A stretch of DNA of 64,000 nucleotides, from assembly GCA_030248295.1 (NCBI GenBank), contig JASANH010000976.1:434001-498000 (forward strand). Reading direction: 5' to 3'. Made by a program: the position numbers and the translations under genes. Source of the stretch: Mesodorylaimus sp. YZB2_4. Its lineage: Eukaryota; Nematoda; Enoplea; Dorylaimida; Dorylaimidae. The notes below the pieces were generated by a model. It was given only the letters and a program-made list of their open reading frames with translations, did not search any database and was not told the origin of the DNA. Shown one piece after another: positions 11,972 to 24,557 of this stretch (its first letter is position 1; every line of letters begins with the position of its first letter).

Positions 11972-12768
11972 TTAGATAGAATACATGCTCTTTTTCACTG
12001 CCACCTAAGCCACGCCACCATCTGGGTTTCATCGTCAGTGAGCACAGAGCGGGAGGCAAGGTCACGAAACAAGCTGGATAGATACGATCGTAGTAGCTCA
12101 TAGTTCGGGAGAAATTTTAATGTTAACATATCTTCCCTCTTAAATGCGTTTCAAATACTGCAGCTATGAAACTACAGGAAATTTGAATTTAACCCGCAAT
12201 AACACACTTCTTATTTCAGCCTAAATTGCGATCACGAATCCCCACACATCTCTGGGTCTGCCCATTGTTGATTCTATCTTCGATCGAAGCGTCTTGCGTG
12301 ATCTACGCAAGTGATGCAGTCGCCATTATCATCGCAGTGACCAATTCTGTCCATACGCAATGCAGTTTCTGCCTGCTTGTAGCGCAGTACATGTCATATT
12401 TGTGCAGTCATTGTCAGGTCCCAATGCTATTGTTCTTTTTTGTGTTTCTTGCACGTCGATTTATGCAAGGAGAATTTTATAAAGTCTTTTTGTTCTCGTT
12501 GATGTCTAACTAATTAGGTTGAACGAAATCCCGCAAAAAGTATTTAAATTTGTCATAAGCATTTGTTTATGTGGCAAGTGTGCGCTGGAACGTTTTCGAG
12601 GAATTTGCGTAAGCGAAAACAAAACAAAACAAAACTTGATTTTGGCCTTTCGAGATTTCGATATTTTTTGTTCTCCAGATAAACCGATCTTTTTATGCGG
12701 TCTTTTCTCCGCAGCAAAAGTTATCTAAATAGTATTTCATCTATTTGATTATCTGTCGCACTGTGGCA
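11972..12768. other. Intergenic between the membrane protein gene and CCDC6
   Basis: No gene recognised. It includes a short (AAAAC)n-like run near 12610. Confidence 0.5.
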
Positions 12769-15004
12769 ATGGCCACCACCGAATCGACAGGCAATGTTTC
12801 GGAAACGGAATCAGAAACGTCGAGTTTGATGGGCGATGTCATGTCGTCGAGTTTCGAGGCCGCAATTCTTGGCATGAAACCACCTAGTCCCGCATCTCGT
12901 GAACAATTGGCCAAACGTGTCGAATCATTAGTTCAGGAAAATCGGGTTTTAAAGGTAGGCCTATTCTTGACTGACGACCGGATTTTGACAGTCTTTTCGC
13001 AGGTGGAAGTTGAAACGTATAAGTTGCGTAATCGCACTTTGTTGGAAGAAAATAAATCACTTCGCAAAGCCAGTGTATTGATCGTAAGTTTTCGGTTTTT
13101 TGTGGTACTCTGCCTGCGTACGCTTCAGTTGTGTTATCGCATACATTCTTTGTTTATAGCAAGCGAAGGCGGAGCAAGAAGAAGAATTCATTTCAAATAC
13201 ACTTTTAAAGCAAATTCAGGAACTCAAAAAAGAAAAGGAAGCGTTGGCATTGACTTACGAACAAGAAGAAGAGTGCTTGACTAATGACCTGTCGCGTAAA
13301 CTGGTTCAGGTACGTGCAGTTTTTGTCCGGCGCGCACTACAAGAATACATTTTTCTTGTTTCAAAGGTTAAAGTATACTTTTTAGCTGAAAAGTGAAAAG
13401 GCCGAATTAGTGACGACATTGAAGCAAGAACAAGAAGTCATGGTGAGTCGTTTATTAAAAAAGATTAAAAAATTGGAAGCCGATACGGTTGCAAAGCAAC
13501 AACACTTGGAACAACTGCGACGAGAGAAAGTAGAATTGGAGAATACGTTGGAACAAGAACAAGAAGCCCTGGTGAACCGTTTATGGAAACGCATGGACAC
13601 GTTGGAACAGGAGAAACGGTATTAGCACCAGTCGGTTCATTGTCGACATGTACTGTAAAAATCTGATTTTAGGCATTTGCAAGAAAAACTGGAGCCGATT
13701 AATTCCGCCCCTCCTTCGCCAATGGATACTTCCAGTGCTGGCTCGATATCAGCTCTTGTCGATAGCCACGGCCCTGGCATTCAATCGGCGACGGCTGACA
13801 GCACAACATCGAGTGCGGCTATATCGTCTGATCGTGAGTTATTGCCACGGACGCCATCGGCCGACGCCACCTTGTTGACTCGTCACATTCAGCACTTACG
13901 AAACGAGGTCGCTCGCTTGAAGCAGCAGCTGAGAAATGCTCAAATGGAAGGTAAGCTGGGGATTTGACTTTTCACCACTTGCACGAGACAGACTGAAGTG
14001 ACTCTCCTTGCCCTCGCAGGTGCAGAAAGGATGCAACAATTGGCTCGCGAAGAACAGAATATTCGCGAGGAAAATCTGCGATTGCAACGTCGGCTGCAAC
14101 TGGAAATGGAAAGACGCGAACAATTGTGTCGAAATCTATCGGAATCTGAATCGAGCTTAGAAATGGAAGATGAACGCCATTTCAACGAGTCGCAATCATT
14201 GGGTGGCATGAACCCGGCTCATTTGCCCCCGTACAGATCGCGCACAATTAGCAGTCCATTGGCAAGTTCAGTATCTGCTTCTGGTGGCGATTTGTCGTCG
14301 ATAGCCGTCGTGGGACGATCTGCATCTCCAGCAGGTGGTAAGTGTCTGCTTGTTCAGATATTTCTTTCGCTTGGTCTACTGGCTTTTCTGTGTTATAAGT
14401 AGAAATTGAGACGTCTTTATAGCGACATTTCTTAAGGAACAAGAAGACCAATAAATTACTCAAATACAACATAATTTATTATATTTTAATTTTCGACGTT
14501 TCGCCTTGCGATGTGTTTTTATCAGTTCCTGATGATGTCTTAAGATAAGACGAAACGTCGAAAATTAAAATATAATAAATAATGTCGTATTTGAGTAATT
14601 TATTGGTCTTCTTGTTCCTTTTCTGTGTTATCTTGAAACTGTGTTATGTATTCATCCACAGGCGTAATGAGCAGTGCTTTGACCATGGCCAATCCATCGA
14701 CACCACCACCGCAACGATGCGTTGTCTGCGGCTCGCTGTTGATCAGTTTTGGATCGTCGTCGTCGGCTTTGGCTACGTCGTCACCTGCTAACTCGTCTGG
14801 TACGTCTGAAGTAGGTATCCCCTTACTGTTGTTGTTGACTTGCACTTATATGAACTTCTCGTTGTTGGATTTCAGCTCAATGGAAAACCTCAATCTACGC
14901 TCAGTGCAGCAAAGCCGTCGGAGGAAAAGGAAAAAGTATTTTTGCGTCCATCGAATCCGCCAACACCAAAATCGAGCGGGAATAATGGGCAAGGATCGGA
15001 ATAA
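12769..15004 (+). CDS. CCDC6: Coiled-coil domain-containing protein 6
   Basis: Eight exons: 12769..12954, 13003..13083, 13160..13309, 13386..13618, 13673..13950, 14020..14337, 14662..14810, 14876..15004 (1524 nt, 507 aa; human CCDC6 is about 474). Nearly the whole middle of the protein matches CCDC6: [50 protein letters not shown], a Ser/Pro linker, [12 protein letters not shown] and [18 protein letters not shown]. Residues ~45-330 are long coiled coil; the tail is Ser/Pro-rich and ends near a PPTPK motif. In vertebrates CCDC6 is a cytosolic and nuclear scaffold linked to the DNA damage response. Exon 7's donor is chosen to keep the Pro-rich frame; an alternative donor at 14800 would also give an open frame. 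Intron 6 carries a MITE-like element. Confidence 0.93.
14383..14631. mobile_element. MITE-like element with 70-bp terminal inverted repeats
   Basis: Two 70-nt arms (14434..14503 and 14551..14620) are near-perfect reverse complements, separated by 47 nt. The outer ends read AAGGAACAAGAAGACC and its complement. A 14-bp direct repeat, CTTTTCTGTGTTAT, occurs at 14383..14396 and 14618..14631 and may be the target-site duplication or an ancestral repeat. There is no coding capacity. It sits wholly inside intron 6 of CCDC6. Confidence 0.85.
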
Positions 15005-15714
15005 CGTGTCTGGGTAAGGATGGGTGTAATTTAGTATTGTTATGTACGGTATTGCATGAGATAGGTGGATCGGGAACTTGGACAGCAGCAGCTGCTTTGA
15101 CTCTGCTTTGATTCGTGTTTTGAGTGTCATTTTGTGCTATTTCACATACGTTATTTTGTATGATGTCACAATTGCTGCCCTGGTTTCTCTCACTGTGCAA
15201 CACGTTCATCCTGTAACTATGTACACAGAATGAATGACTCGTGGCAATCGTTTAGGCAAAGCCTTAGGTGTTCATTTTGTGGTGTTTTGGCCAAGCCAAT
15301 GTAAGTGCTTACTGTGTTACAGCTTATAATTTGCTTACGAGATTGTCTTTGCTTCGTAGGACGGTAGGACTATTCGCACGTGTGGCTGAAGGGGTATGTT
15401 AGACAATATAGGTCGTGTGGTGATCGGGTTGTGAAATGTCTACAACTTCGGTGAACGACGGGGCAGCCAATTGATAATGTAGTGCCTTTGAAATGAGTGC
15501 GTAACTTGTATTTGCTAGTAAAACGTTTGGAATATTGTGAGTGTATTGAGAGATGGATGGGTTTTTACCCAGCAGTTATATACTAAATGAAGGTAGCGGA
15601 AGAAGGTGAAGCTGGGGCTTGCTTTTACCTCGCTTTCGGAGTCCTAGGAGAAAATCAATTTTTTCGCTTTTTCTTGCAGCGGCGTAGACGAACAAATCGG
15701 TGGAGAAGCCAAGT
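15005..15714. other. Intergenic, CCDC6 to MTMR9
   Basis: About 700 nt between two genes on the same strand. It should contain the CCDC6 3' end and the MTMR9 promoter and leader. No TATA box or further gene recognised. Confidence 0.5.
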
Positions 15715-18700
15715 ATGGAGTTTGCGGAAATCATTGAGAAACCTCGCGTTGACGGGGTGGTGCTGTTGAGGCCATTATCAGCACCCGTCGAAGGGTCATT
15801 GGCCATCACTGGCCATCACCTGATCTTCTCACCGTCGTCTAGCGGACGAGGTGCAACTGGCGACGATGTATGGGTAAGAAGAGAATCCGTTTGGCTTGGG
15901 AAAGGGGATTGGATGTGTGAGTAATGTTTAGGTTATTCTGCATAAGAATGTGGATTTGGTTTTGGTCGAAGTGCAGCGACAACAACAATCGATGAATGGA
16001 TCCAGCTCGATGTCGTTCTCTTCCGCAATATCCGGTGCATCGACCACGCCGCTAGGCGTTGTCACGTTGAAATGCAAGAATTTTTTGATTGTGCAATTGG
16101 AATTCCGACAATCGGTCGAAGATTGTCAATACGTGGCCAAGGCGGTTGAGATTTTGGCGAATTTGAGTAAGTAGATCGTGTGCCAGTGCGGGGGGTGGTG
16201 GGGGAAGGATTGGAGAGAATGGTCGTCAACTGACTTGGTGGCTGGTTGATACGAATTCTGGCGTGACTTTACGCCGCCGTGGAGCAGGCATGGGTTCCTT
16301 GCAGAGGCTGCATTGCAGACACAGTTTTAATGAAGACCAGGAGCCTGTTGCATAAAAGTCTCCTCTGGCCTGGTCCTAGTGGAAGTAAAATAGGGGGCTT
16401 GCAAAGTTGCAAAAAGTTCCTGAAAACATACTGATGATGAGTACGAAAAGAGGGTTCCGAGTTGAGGACTGTGAAAGAATTCGAGGAATCACAACTTCGA
16501 TAAGAGCTTGTTATTCCAGATTCAAAATCTTGATCAACTTGCTGTGCCCGTGGCTGTGTCTGACGAATTCAGAAGTATGCGATAGAATGTTACCAAAAAC
16601 CTAGGTGCAGAACTAAAACATACTAAAGCATCTCCTTGGATGGTATACCATCGTAGAGGCACGATTCTGATCGCCCAGTATCAACCAATCCGACCTTGGG
16701 CCTGGATCGCAGGGTACGACAAGCACGAAAAACTTGATAACCGTGACCATCGTGTATGAGCATGTTGGGAAGGGGGAGCAGCCCCTCCCTCCCCTCGGCT
16801 TGGTACTAAAATGCTGTCGAGGGTCCTCTGCCTACCTTACCAGTAAAATGATTGGTGCAGAAGAAACGGGCGGATTGTCGCAGCAGGTCCCGCATAGATG
16901 CTCCTCCTTATACTTGGTAACCATCCTGGACCAGGAAGCAGTAACTTTGATGCAACAAGCCTCTATTACGGATGGGGTATGCACAGTATTTGAACAGTGT
17001 GTTTTCGTTTTCAGCGAACCCGATCTGGCATTATCCATTCTTCTTTCAACATTCGGTCGATGTTCGTGAGAACGGTTGGGAAGCGTTTACGGCTGAGCAG
17101 ACATTCGCTGCGTTGCAAGTTTTAACGGACAAATGGCGGATCAGTTATGTGAATCATGACTATGCCGTTTGTGCAACATACCCGTCGGCCGTGATCGTAC
17201 CCAAGTCGATAGGCGATGATATTCTTCGAGCTTCAGCACTGTTTCGCGATGGTGGACGGTTCCCCGTCTTGTCATATTATCATAAGGAAACCAAGGTATA
17301 ACAGAGTTTGGACACGTGAGAAGGGTGAAATCGTAGGTTATTGTTTCAGTCTGTTGTGATCCGATGCAGCCAGCCGCTGGTCGGCGTTGGCAACAAACGA
17401 TGCAGAGAAGATGAACAATTGTTGAATGCTATGCTGAGCGCCGCCAATCGAGGATACATTTTGGACACTCGATCCGCCAACGCCGCTCAAACGGCGAAAC
17501 AGAAAGGTTAGCATACTGATTTACTGTGCAACTGACTGAATGGCTGTACATCGGAGAAGGTACTGCAGGCAGCTCTCCTCGTCGTAGGAGCCAAAGGGTT
17601 CTGCTTCGCCTGGAGGGAGTGTATCAGCCGGCCAAGAAAGGCCAGCCAATACGCTGCTCCGTGTATAGGGCAACCAGATACGCAACCTTCCCCGCGGGCC
17701 ACACAAGCCTATTACAGCTGGATGGTCGTAGTTGGGTATTTCAAGTAGAGATAGATATGGTCTATAGAAAAGGCTTAATAAACACTCTGTATCGAGCTTA
17801 TTCGTTTTAGGTGGCGGATTCGAACCGGAAACGTCATACCCGCTTTGGAAACGCGTGCACAAGCCTGTTCAGCGATGGCAGGCACTTCAAGAATCTTTGG
17901 CGAAGCTGATCGATGGTATGATTCGTGAAGTGAGTATTACTGCGCCGCTGCGAATATGATATTTTAGCGTGCAATGACGGCAACTTGTCGTCGGACAAGT
18001 GGTTATCGAAACTGAACAACAGCGGGTGGCTGCAAAATGTCAGTGATGTGCTGACGGCCGCTTGTGTCGCAGCCCAGTGCATCGATCGCGAAGGTGAGAA
18101 GGCAGGTTAGTGGTGTGCAGTTCATTTTTTTGCAGTGAAGCTGATATTATGTGGTTTTAAATCTTGCTATCGGCGTATTTACTCTTTCTAAGCTCGGCCC
18201 ATTGGCTTGGCATCCGCTTTCCAGCATGAGGGAGTTGGATGGTGGGAAGGGAAATGCAGGAGGAGTGATCTGGTACCGGTAATGGTGTGCAGTGATCGCC
18301 TCTTGCTTACAGTCAATGCTGTTGTGCTGACTTCCAGGCTCTCCCAACACTGACGAAGTCTTAGCGTATGGTATGTAGTAGCCTTCTCGTCTCCCCTTTG
18401 GTTTTGCCCTTTTTCCAAACTCTGTTTTTTTTGTTCCCCATGGATGTGCTCCGAACTTGTTAGCGTGCTTGTGCTAACAGTTTTTATTTCTTGCTCAGCT
18501 GATGCACTACTGTAGGTTTCTTTTCTGTTCAGAAATGTCGGTCGTCATTCACGGTGGACAGAGCTTGGACTCGACTGCGCAAGTGGTCAGTTTGGTGCAA
18601 GTAATCCTGGACCCGGACTGCCGCACTCTTCGAGGGTATGTTTACGATTCGTACAGCAACAGGAGTCGTGATGTTTCATACTTACCTAAGCCAAAATGAT

Positions 18701-19976
18701 TTCAGATTTGAAGCCCTGATCGAACGCGAATGGGTCCAAGCTGGCCATCCGTTCTCTGTTCGTTGCTCGCATGCTGCGTACGCCAGAACACGTGGTGATT
18801 ATGCAACGGAGGCTCCCACATTCCTTCTGTTCTTGGACTGCGTATGGCAGGTGAAGATTCTTGCGCGTTCCCTATAGGACTGACCAACCAGACTGGTTTA
18901 CTTGTAGATCACTCAGCAGTTTCCATGTTCTTTCGAGTTCACTGATCAGTTACTCATGCATTTATTCGAGCATGCGTACGCCTCCGAATTCGGTACATTT
19001 TTGTGCAACAATGAGAAGGAACGGAATGAATTAGGTGTGAAGACTAAGACGGTATCCATCTGGTAAGTCGAGGGTGAGTTGAAAGGGAGTTTAGAAATTT
19101 GACGATACATTTACTTGTATTAGGTCGCACTTAAATCGTCCAGAAGTTCTGCATAATTACATGAACATCTTCTACGAGCCTAATAAGGCACCTATTTGGC
19201 CGTCCGTGGCGCCGCAGAGCATGGTGAGTGTTGATGTGTGAAGGTGTCCTTAAAGAAGGCTCGAATTGTGAGTCGATGCCTTTTGTATTGGTTGGTCCTG
19301 TCTGCTGTTTCAAGCCTTGACCTTTTCTCTTACCCAGGTTTTTCCAAGCAGTGGTGGTGGGGTAGCTGTTCGTCTACGCATGACGTTATTGCTTGGTAGA
19401 GGACGGCTGGGCTGGTCCTGATTACAATCTCCATTGATGGAGGTCGGCTTGCAGAAACCATAAGATTCCGCTGATCGTGCATTGCTGACTAGGAGGTGCT
19501 CACTGTGGAGAGGCAGAAACCAAACGATTGGGGAGGGTTCCGATCCCACCTGTCGTTGCCTGATCCAAAATGCCCTCATATGGAGACTCAGAAACAGAAT
19601 CTCTTGGGACCACATGATCTGCCGATAAGATTTGGCTGCTATTAGAAAGCTGACTCCACCTAAATGGATGAAGTGTAAACAACGGCTCCGTATTGTAGGC
19701 ATTGTGGGATAAACTCTATTGCAAATGGACTCGCAATTGGTCTTCGATCGATGGCGCATTTGACGCTATTGTTCAATTGCGTCACGAGGAGAAAAAAGCC
19801 ATTTCCAAAGTTTCCAAGATGAGAAGGTGAGGTGCATGTTGTTGTTGTACAACTAGGCAAGGCTCGAACTAGGAGTGCCTGTACTTTGCAGACACTTAGC
19901 TGACCTCGAGCGTGAAGCTCGCGCTGCTGGCATTGATCTCGAGAATTTAGAAACTGTCGGAGTGATGACTGGATAG
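15715..19976 (+). CDS. MTMR9: Myotubularin-related protein 9 (inactive phosphatase)
   Basis: Twelve exons: 15715..15873, 15932..16166, 17015..17295, 17350..17506, 17811..17915, 17968..18093, 18533..18635, 18706..18850, 18908..19062, 19124..19223, 19699..19826, 19892..19976 (1779 nt, 592 aa; human about 549). The start MEFAE matches human MTMR9 exactly. An N-terminal PH-GRAM domain is followed by the myotubularin phosphatase fold (FRDGGRFPVLSYYHK, QPLVGV, FEALIEREWVQAGHPF, FLLFLDCVWQ, FPCSFEF, HAYASEFGTFL, WPSVAPQS) and a C-terminal coiled coil. The CX5R signature is replaced by IHGGQSLDST (~360), lacking both catalytic Cys and Arg, as in other MTMR9 proteins. MTMR9 binds and stimulates the active MTMR6-MTMR8 phosphatases that act on PI3P and PI(3,5)P2. 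Intron 10 holds an old SINE copy. Confidence 0.95.
19375..19600 (+). mobile_element. SINE family copy, eroded
   Basis: Aligns by eye with the reverse complement of the better SINE at 46182..46579: shared blocks include TATTGCTTGG, TGATGGAGGTCGG, AACCATAA, AGGAGGTGCTC and GTGGAGAG. The B-box region is decayed. It lies in intron 10 of MTMR9, sense orientation. A 149-codon minus-strand frame (19310..19759) is an accident of this repeat. Confidence 0.7.
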
Positions 19977-20269
19977 AAGCGATGATCAATGTTGTTGTGA
20001 TTATGTAGCATCAAGACTGTGATCAGTAGGTAAGCCATAGCAAATTTTTTTTATTCGGTCAAACCTCCGTGCTGCTGTGGTTCTTTCCAATATTTTTTGC
20101 AAAATTCTTTAGCCCAGCCCTGAACACACTCAAGTAAAGATATAAAGCGATCACCATACCCAAGACTGAACAAAGAGTAAATATTCTTGATATCGTCTTA
20201 GACAATATTAACCCTCACAGAGAACCCAACCGCAACCAGTGAAACCTCAGAAAATATCGATCATCGAGT

Positions 20270-23200
20270 TTACTTCAGCAAAGCATGTACGACGGCATTG
20301 GCGTTGAGGTTCTTCAAATCGTGATAAGTTTGCCCCGTGCCCACAAATACGATCGGCTGGCCGGTGATATAAGTCATGGAAATGGCCGCACCCACCTAAA
20401 ACGCAACTGATGCGAGCGAAGTGTCAAATAGCAGCTGTCAGATCACGTACCTTGTCGTCGATAGTATCAAATTTGGTCAGAAGGATGCCATCGATCAAAC
20501 GCGCTTGAGCCCCAGCGCCGGCGTGATCGGCCAATGCCTGATTGAATTTGACCAACTGGTCAACTGCTTCGTTGCCAACCAATGCTTCACCAACGAACAA
20601 TACCAGGTCCGGAGTGTTCACACGAATCAGCTACAATCGATATGGTTGCAACCAACAGATAGGTACATGTATGACGGCGACAACCTACCTTGGCCAGAGC
20701 GCGCATCAATGGTTCGTTGTCCTGCATGCGGCCAGCCGTATCGATCAGAACCACGTCGATTCCGCTCTCGGTCGCTGCAAAAACAAATACTGTAGGTCTG
20801 CTCGATCGCCTCGAAGTCTTGTGGCCAGCATCGACCGATCCGACCCTCGACCTGGATCCCGATCTCGGTCCGATCCAGGGTGTGGATCGACCCGATCCCG
20901 ACCATTGATCCGACCCGACTGATCCGCTTCAAAAAATTAAAGATTGGTTGGGGGCGGTGTGTTTGGCAACGAGTTCTCACTAGCCTGCTCTGCTTCCTCG
21001 CTGTCACTTTCTGTCAGCTCAATCCAAAGGACACAGGAGAATTAATCAGCGCCTAGAAGTGGTATTAAATGCTGATTTAAGAGAAAAAACGGGATTTTTC
21101 TCACAGCATGCCACACTTTATCATCGGTCCGGCTGGATCGGTTCCAGATCCGACCCGACTGCTGGATCGGCAACTAAAATTTTTCGCACTTCATCTAATG
21201 GGAAACGATAAAAAGTGGCATGCCATTAGAAAACACCGTTTTTTCCATCAAATCAGCATTTAATCCCGCTTTAGGCGCTGATTAGCAGCTCTCCTGCGTC
21301 CTTTGGAGTGGTCTGACAGAGAGTGACAGCAAGGAAACGGAGCAGGCAGGTGAGGACGCAGTGCTAAGTATCCCCATCAATCTTTCTATTTCTCGAAGTG
21401 GATCAGCCGGATCGGATCGGGATCCAGGCCCTGGGTCAGATCGGTCGATGCTGGGAGTACCAGAGGTCTTGCAAAACCAGATAACTGTAGGCCCGAAGAT
21501 AGCGATTAGGGTCATCATAACATTTTGATGCGGCGATACGATTCCAGACTTTGATAGCTATCTTCGGGCTGAAAGTTAAAACTCATCTTATCTCATCTCA
21601 CCTAATATTTCTCAAGCATTGATTGCGATTGTTTCCAGGTGGCACCTCGATTACTTCCCTATTAAGTCCCACCCATCCAGCGTTCTCACCTCTCAGATAC
21701 AGGTATTCCAAAAAGAAACCTCGCTTTTGAACATTCCATCCACAACTTACCATAACTAATCGCTTGGGCAGCCACAGCAGCCGCGTCTTTTCCATATCCT
21801 TGCTCATACAACTGGACACCGTTCGGATGCAGAGCGTTCAAATAACGCGTGTGAGTACGCAATTGCTCGACGGCACCAGCTCGGAACGTATCGCAAGCCG
21901 CAATCAATACTTTATGGCTATTCTCGTTCAACCAAAACGTAATCTAAAACCAAAGCCGCTCTGTCAAACTATTTTCCTATAGCCGGTCGGCAGTCATGAT
22001 ATGACAAGAGAGGCCAGCTCTCACGGCATCTTTCCTTTGTGTGTCTTCATTAGGAGCACTTTCACACGAGGGCATCCAGCATCCTAGGATGATACCGGGC
22101 GAGAAGCAAGGGACCTTCCCGACTGGTCTTCGAGAACCAGTTTCCTGATCCTCTACTGGTTCGGCGTCCGCCCCTCGACGGTACGGGCTGACAAGTGAGT
22201 CACCCAGAGCCAGGTGTGCAAGGCCAGCGACCGACTCACTAAATCGCCCTCTAAGACTGGTTCCCACTCTGAGAGCGGGCTTACTTAACTGCTGTCCTCA
22301 ACAAGAACAAACCGCGGTCTCCGAGTCAGGGTTGCTGGCCCAAGAAATGCGGCTTTGCCATTTCAAACTTTTCACCACAATAACCAGTCATAAATCCTAC
22401 TCACTTTGGCCAAATTCGTAGATTTTCCAACACCATTCACTCCGCAAAACGCAATCGTGTACGGACGGCGCTGACGTTTAGCTTCCAGAATATCGCGCAA
22501 AATATCAATACGACGATTCGGCGATAAAATTTGAACCAAAGATTCACGTAGTGTTTCCTTAATAGAATTCGTCACACCTAAAAAGCGTATTTGCTGAATT
22601 ATGTGAATAAAAAAGCCAAAGCTATTCCATTACCGCTAAACGTTCCGATCACTTTTCCAGTCAATTTTGTGGCCACAGATTGACATAATTTGTCAGCAAT
22701 ATCAGCAGCTACGTTTTTCGCTGAAAATACTGTAAGAGTGAGCCAAAAGTTCCATAAAAAAGCAGATAATCTTACCAATCAAATGGTCCTTCATTTTTTC
22801 CAATCCAGGACGCAGATCCTCTTCAGTCAATTTCTTAGATCCAACCAACGACTTGAAGGCGGAAAATATTCCAAATCGACTACCGCCGCCGCCTGCAGCG
22901 GCTTGTTTGGCTGCCGGCTTTTGACGATTGCCGCCACCGCCAGCAGTCGGGGCATCGTCTTCTTCTTCCTCCTCGTCTTCTTCCGACTCGTAGTCGATGT
23001 CGCCTAATTTCTGGCTATGGCCCACCAGAACTTTCTTAAATGACCAATGCATTGGACTTTCTGTGTTGAAGAAGAATCCCAACATAACTTACCGCGCTAT
23101 CAATAAACTTCGATTCCTCCTCGTTAAATGACGACTGATCTTTCTCCCCATCCTTGCCCGATCCACCATTCTTCGACGCGCTGTAATCGAGCTGGGACAC

Positions 23201-24557
23201 ATCCACGCCAGCAGCACTTCCGGGCCATGTGCGCATAACTTTCTCTTTCTTCTTCTTCTTGCCTTTTTCTTCCGGTTTCCTAAGGATCAACTTACCGTCA
23301 TCAATTCACTTCAAACAAACCGTCTCAATCACTAAATACTTACGGTGAAGCGCTAGGGGCTTTTGCCGATTTTCCCTTTTGCTGTTTCTCCATGAATTCT
23401 TTCCGTTTGCGAATAATTTCATCCTCGGCGGATGCATCGTTAGCCGGAGGAACGTTTTCGGATGGGCTCACGTCGAGAGACGGAGAAGTGCGCGACGTAG
23501 GTTGAACAATTGTTGGCTGCGGAACAGACTTGCTACTCGTTCCTTGTTTCTCCTTCACCGGTATTTGACTATGCTTATTGGCCTGTTTCCCACCAGCCGG
23601 TTGTTGAATCATCGAAGCTACAGTCTTTTGCGATTTAGCCGACTCCTAAAACGATGATGGATGTAGAGCTAACACAACTTACAACAAGAATACAATATAC
23701 CTCGAAAGTACGCATGTTCTTTTGAGGTACATTCTTTGATATTTCTTGGACGTTATTGTAAATCGATTTGAATTCTTGATCAAAATCATCGAAATAATCC
23801 GTTCCACATAATGAATAGAGAGAAGGGAGATCTTCTAATACGTTCTTGTATTGATCACGAAACTCTCTATGAACATCCGATAGCAGTTTATCGACGTAGC
23901 TGAGTTGGATTACGCTTTGATAAACAACCTGAAAGCAGCGCAAAAGCAAGTGGTATAGGAAAATCTGACACTCGGGCTATTCAATAAGAGCCCCGTATTA
24001 GTTTGGAATGTAATACCACCACTGGAAATTTCAACAGAGCCCTCAGTGGGTTTTCTTGTATAAATTTAAACCCAAGCAGCCTTCTTTGCCCGTGGTACGA
24101 ACAGTACAACAAACTTATGGATACCCTCCACCACCATCTCGGTCGGCTTTACATAGCCTACAAAGTGTGACCTAACTACCTCAGAAAATTAGCTCATCAC
24201 CCAAATGCCTGAGAATAAGCCACTATTCTAAAAGTGTATTTAAATCGATTCCGTCAACCAACCAGTTGGCTAGGCCTAAACAGACTTACCAAAAATATCA
24301 ATTCGAACTCGTTATCCAACTTGAATTGTATGGTGACGTTGTTATGGCTGAACGTGCTGACATTTCCACGTTCCTAAAAACACCCCTTCTTGACCTCTAA
24401 GGAACGAGGGATGCAAAAACGAATTCGCAAATAGGCCTACCTGCAAAAATACTTCTCGAATCAACGTGTTAATGGACGGCGTGAAAAGTTGCTGCGTCCC
24501 TTGAAAATACCACAGCACGATGCCTCCTTTCCCAAAAATGGCGAATAAATCAATCAT
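20270..24557 (-). CDS. SRPRA: Signal recognition particle receptor subunit alpha
   Basis: Twelve exons, minus strand: 24441..24557, 24290..24373, 23701..23928, 23344..23645, 23093..23279, 22776..23034, 22634..22720, 22405..22577, 21751..21943, 20689..20774, 20451..20630, 20270..20395. They total 2022 nt (673 aa; human about 638), in phase. The N terminus [16 protein letters not shown] starts the SRX domain that binds SRPRB. A Lys/Glu-rich linker contains an acidic run ([10 protein letters not shown]) and RNA-binding-like lysines. The NG GTPase follows: [14 protein letters not shown]-loop (~465), [31 protein letters not shown] (~551), [19 protein letters not shown] (~625) and GTGQTYHDL. It docks SRP-ribosome complexes at the ER membrane. 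The acceptor of exon 6 was chosen because it is the only one that keeps frame. Human residues and intron positions are largely conserved. Confidence 0.96.
20825..21454. mobile_element. Inverted-repeat (foldback) element in SRPRA intron 9
   Basis: The left half and the right half are imperfect reverse complements over about 300 bp each. Matching blocks, from outside in, are CCAGCATCGACCGATC, CCTGGATCCCGATC, GCTGTCACT, CCAAAGGAC, AATCAGCGCCTA, TTAAATGCTGATTT and GCATGCCA. There are many CGATCCGACC-like motifs. There is no transposase frame, so this is a non-autonomous foldback or large MITE. Borders are approximate; weaker similarity may extend to about 20810 and 21470. Confidence 0.8.
21976..22275 (-). 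mobile_element. SINE family copy
   Basis: The plus strand starts CCTATAGCCGG, then CAGTCATGATATGA, CAGCTCTCACGGCA, TAGGAGCAC, CGAGGGCATCC and GTGAGTCACCC, in the same order as the SINE at 46182..46579. The tRNA-like head is heavily altered. It lies in SRPRA intron 8 in the same orientation as the gene. Confidence 0.75.

Noticed and set aside
14811..14875. Alternative CCDC6 donor at 14800 giving a different C terminus
   Set aside because: It also stays open, but the chosen frame restores a Pro-rich PPTP tail like that of CCDC6.
19310..19759. 149-codon minus-strand frame
   Set aside because: It overlaps an eroded SINE and an exon of MTMR9 on the opposite strand.
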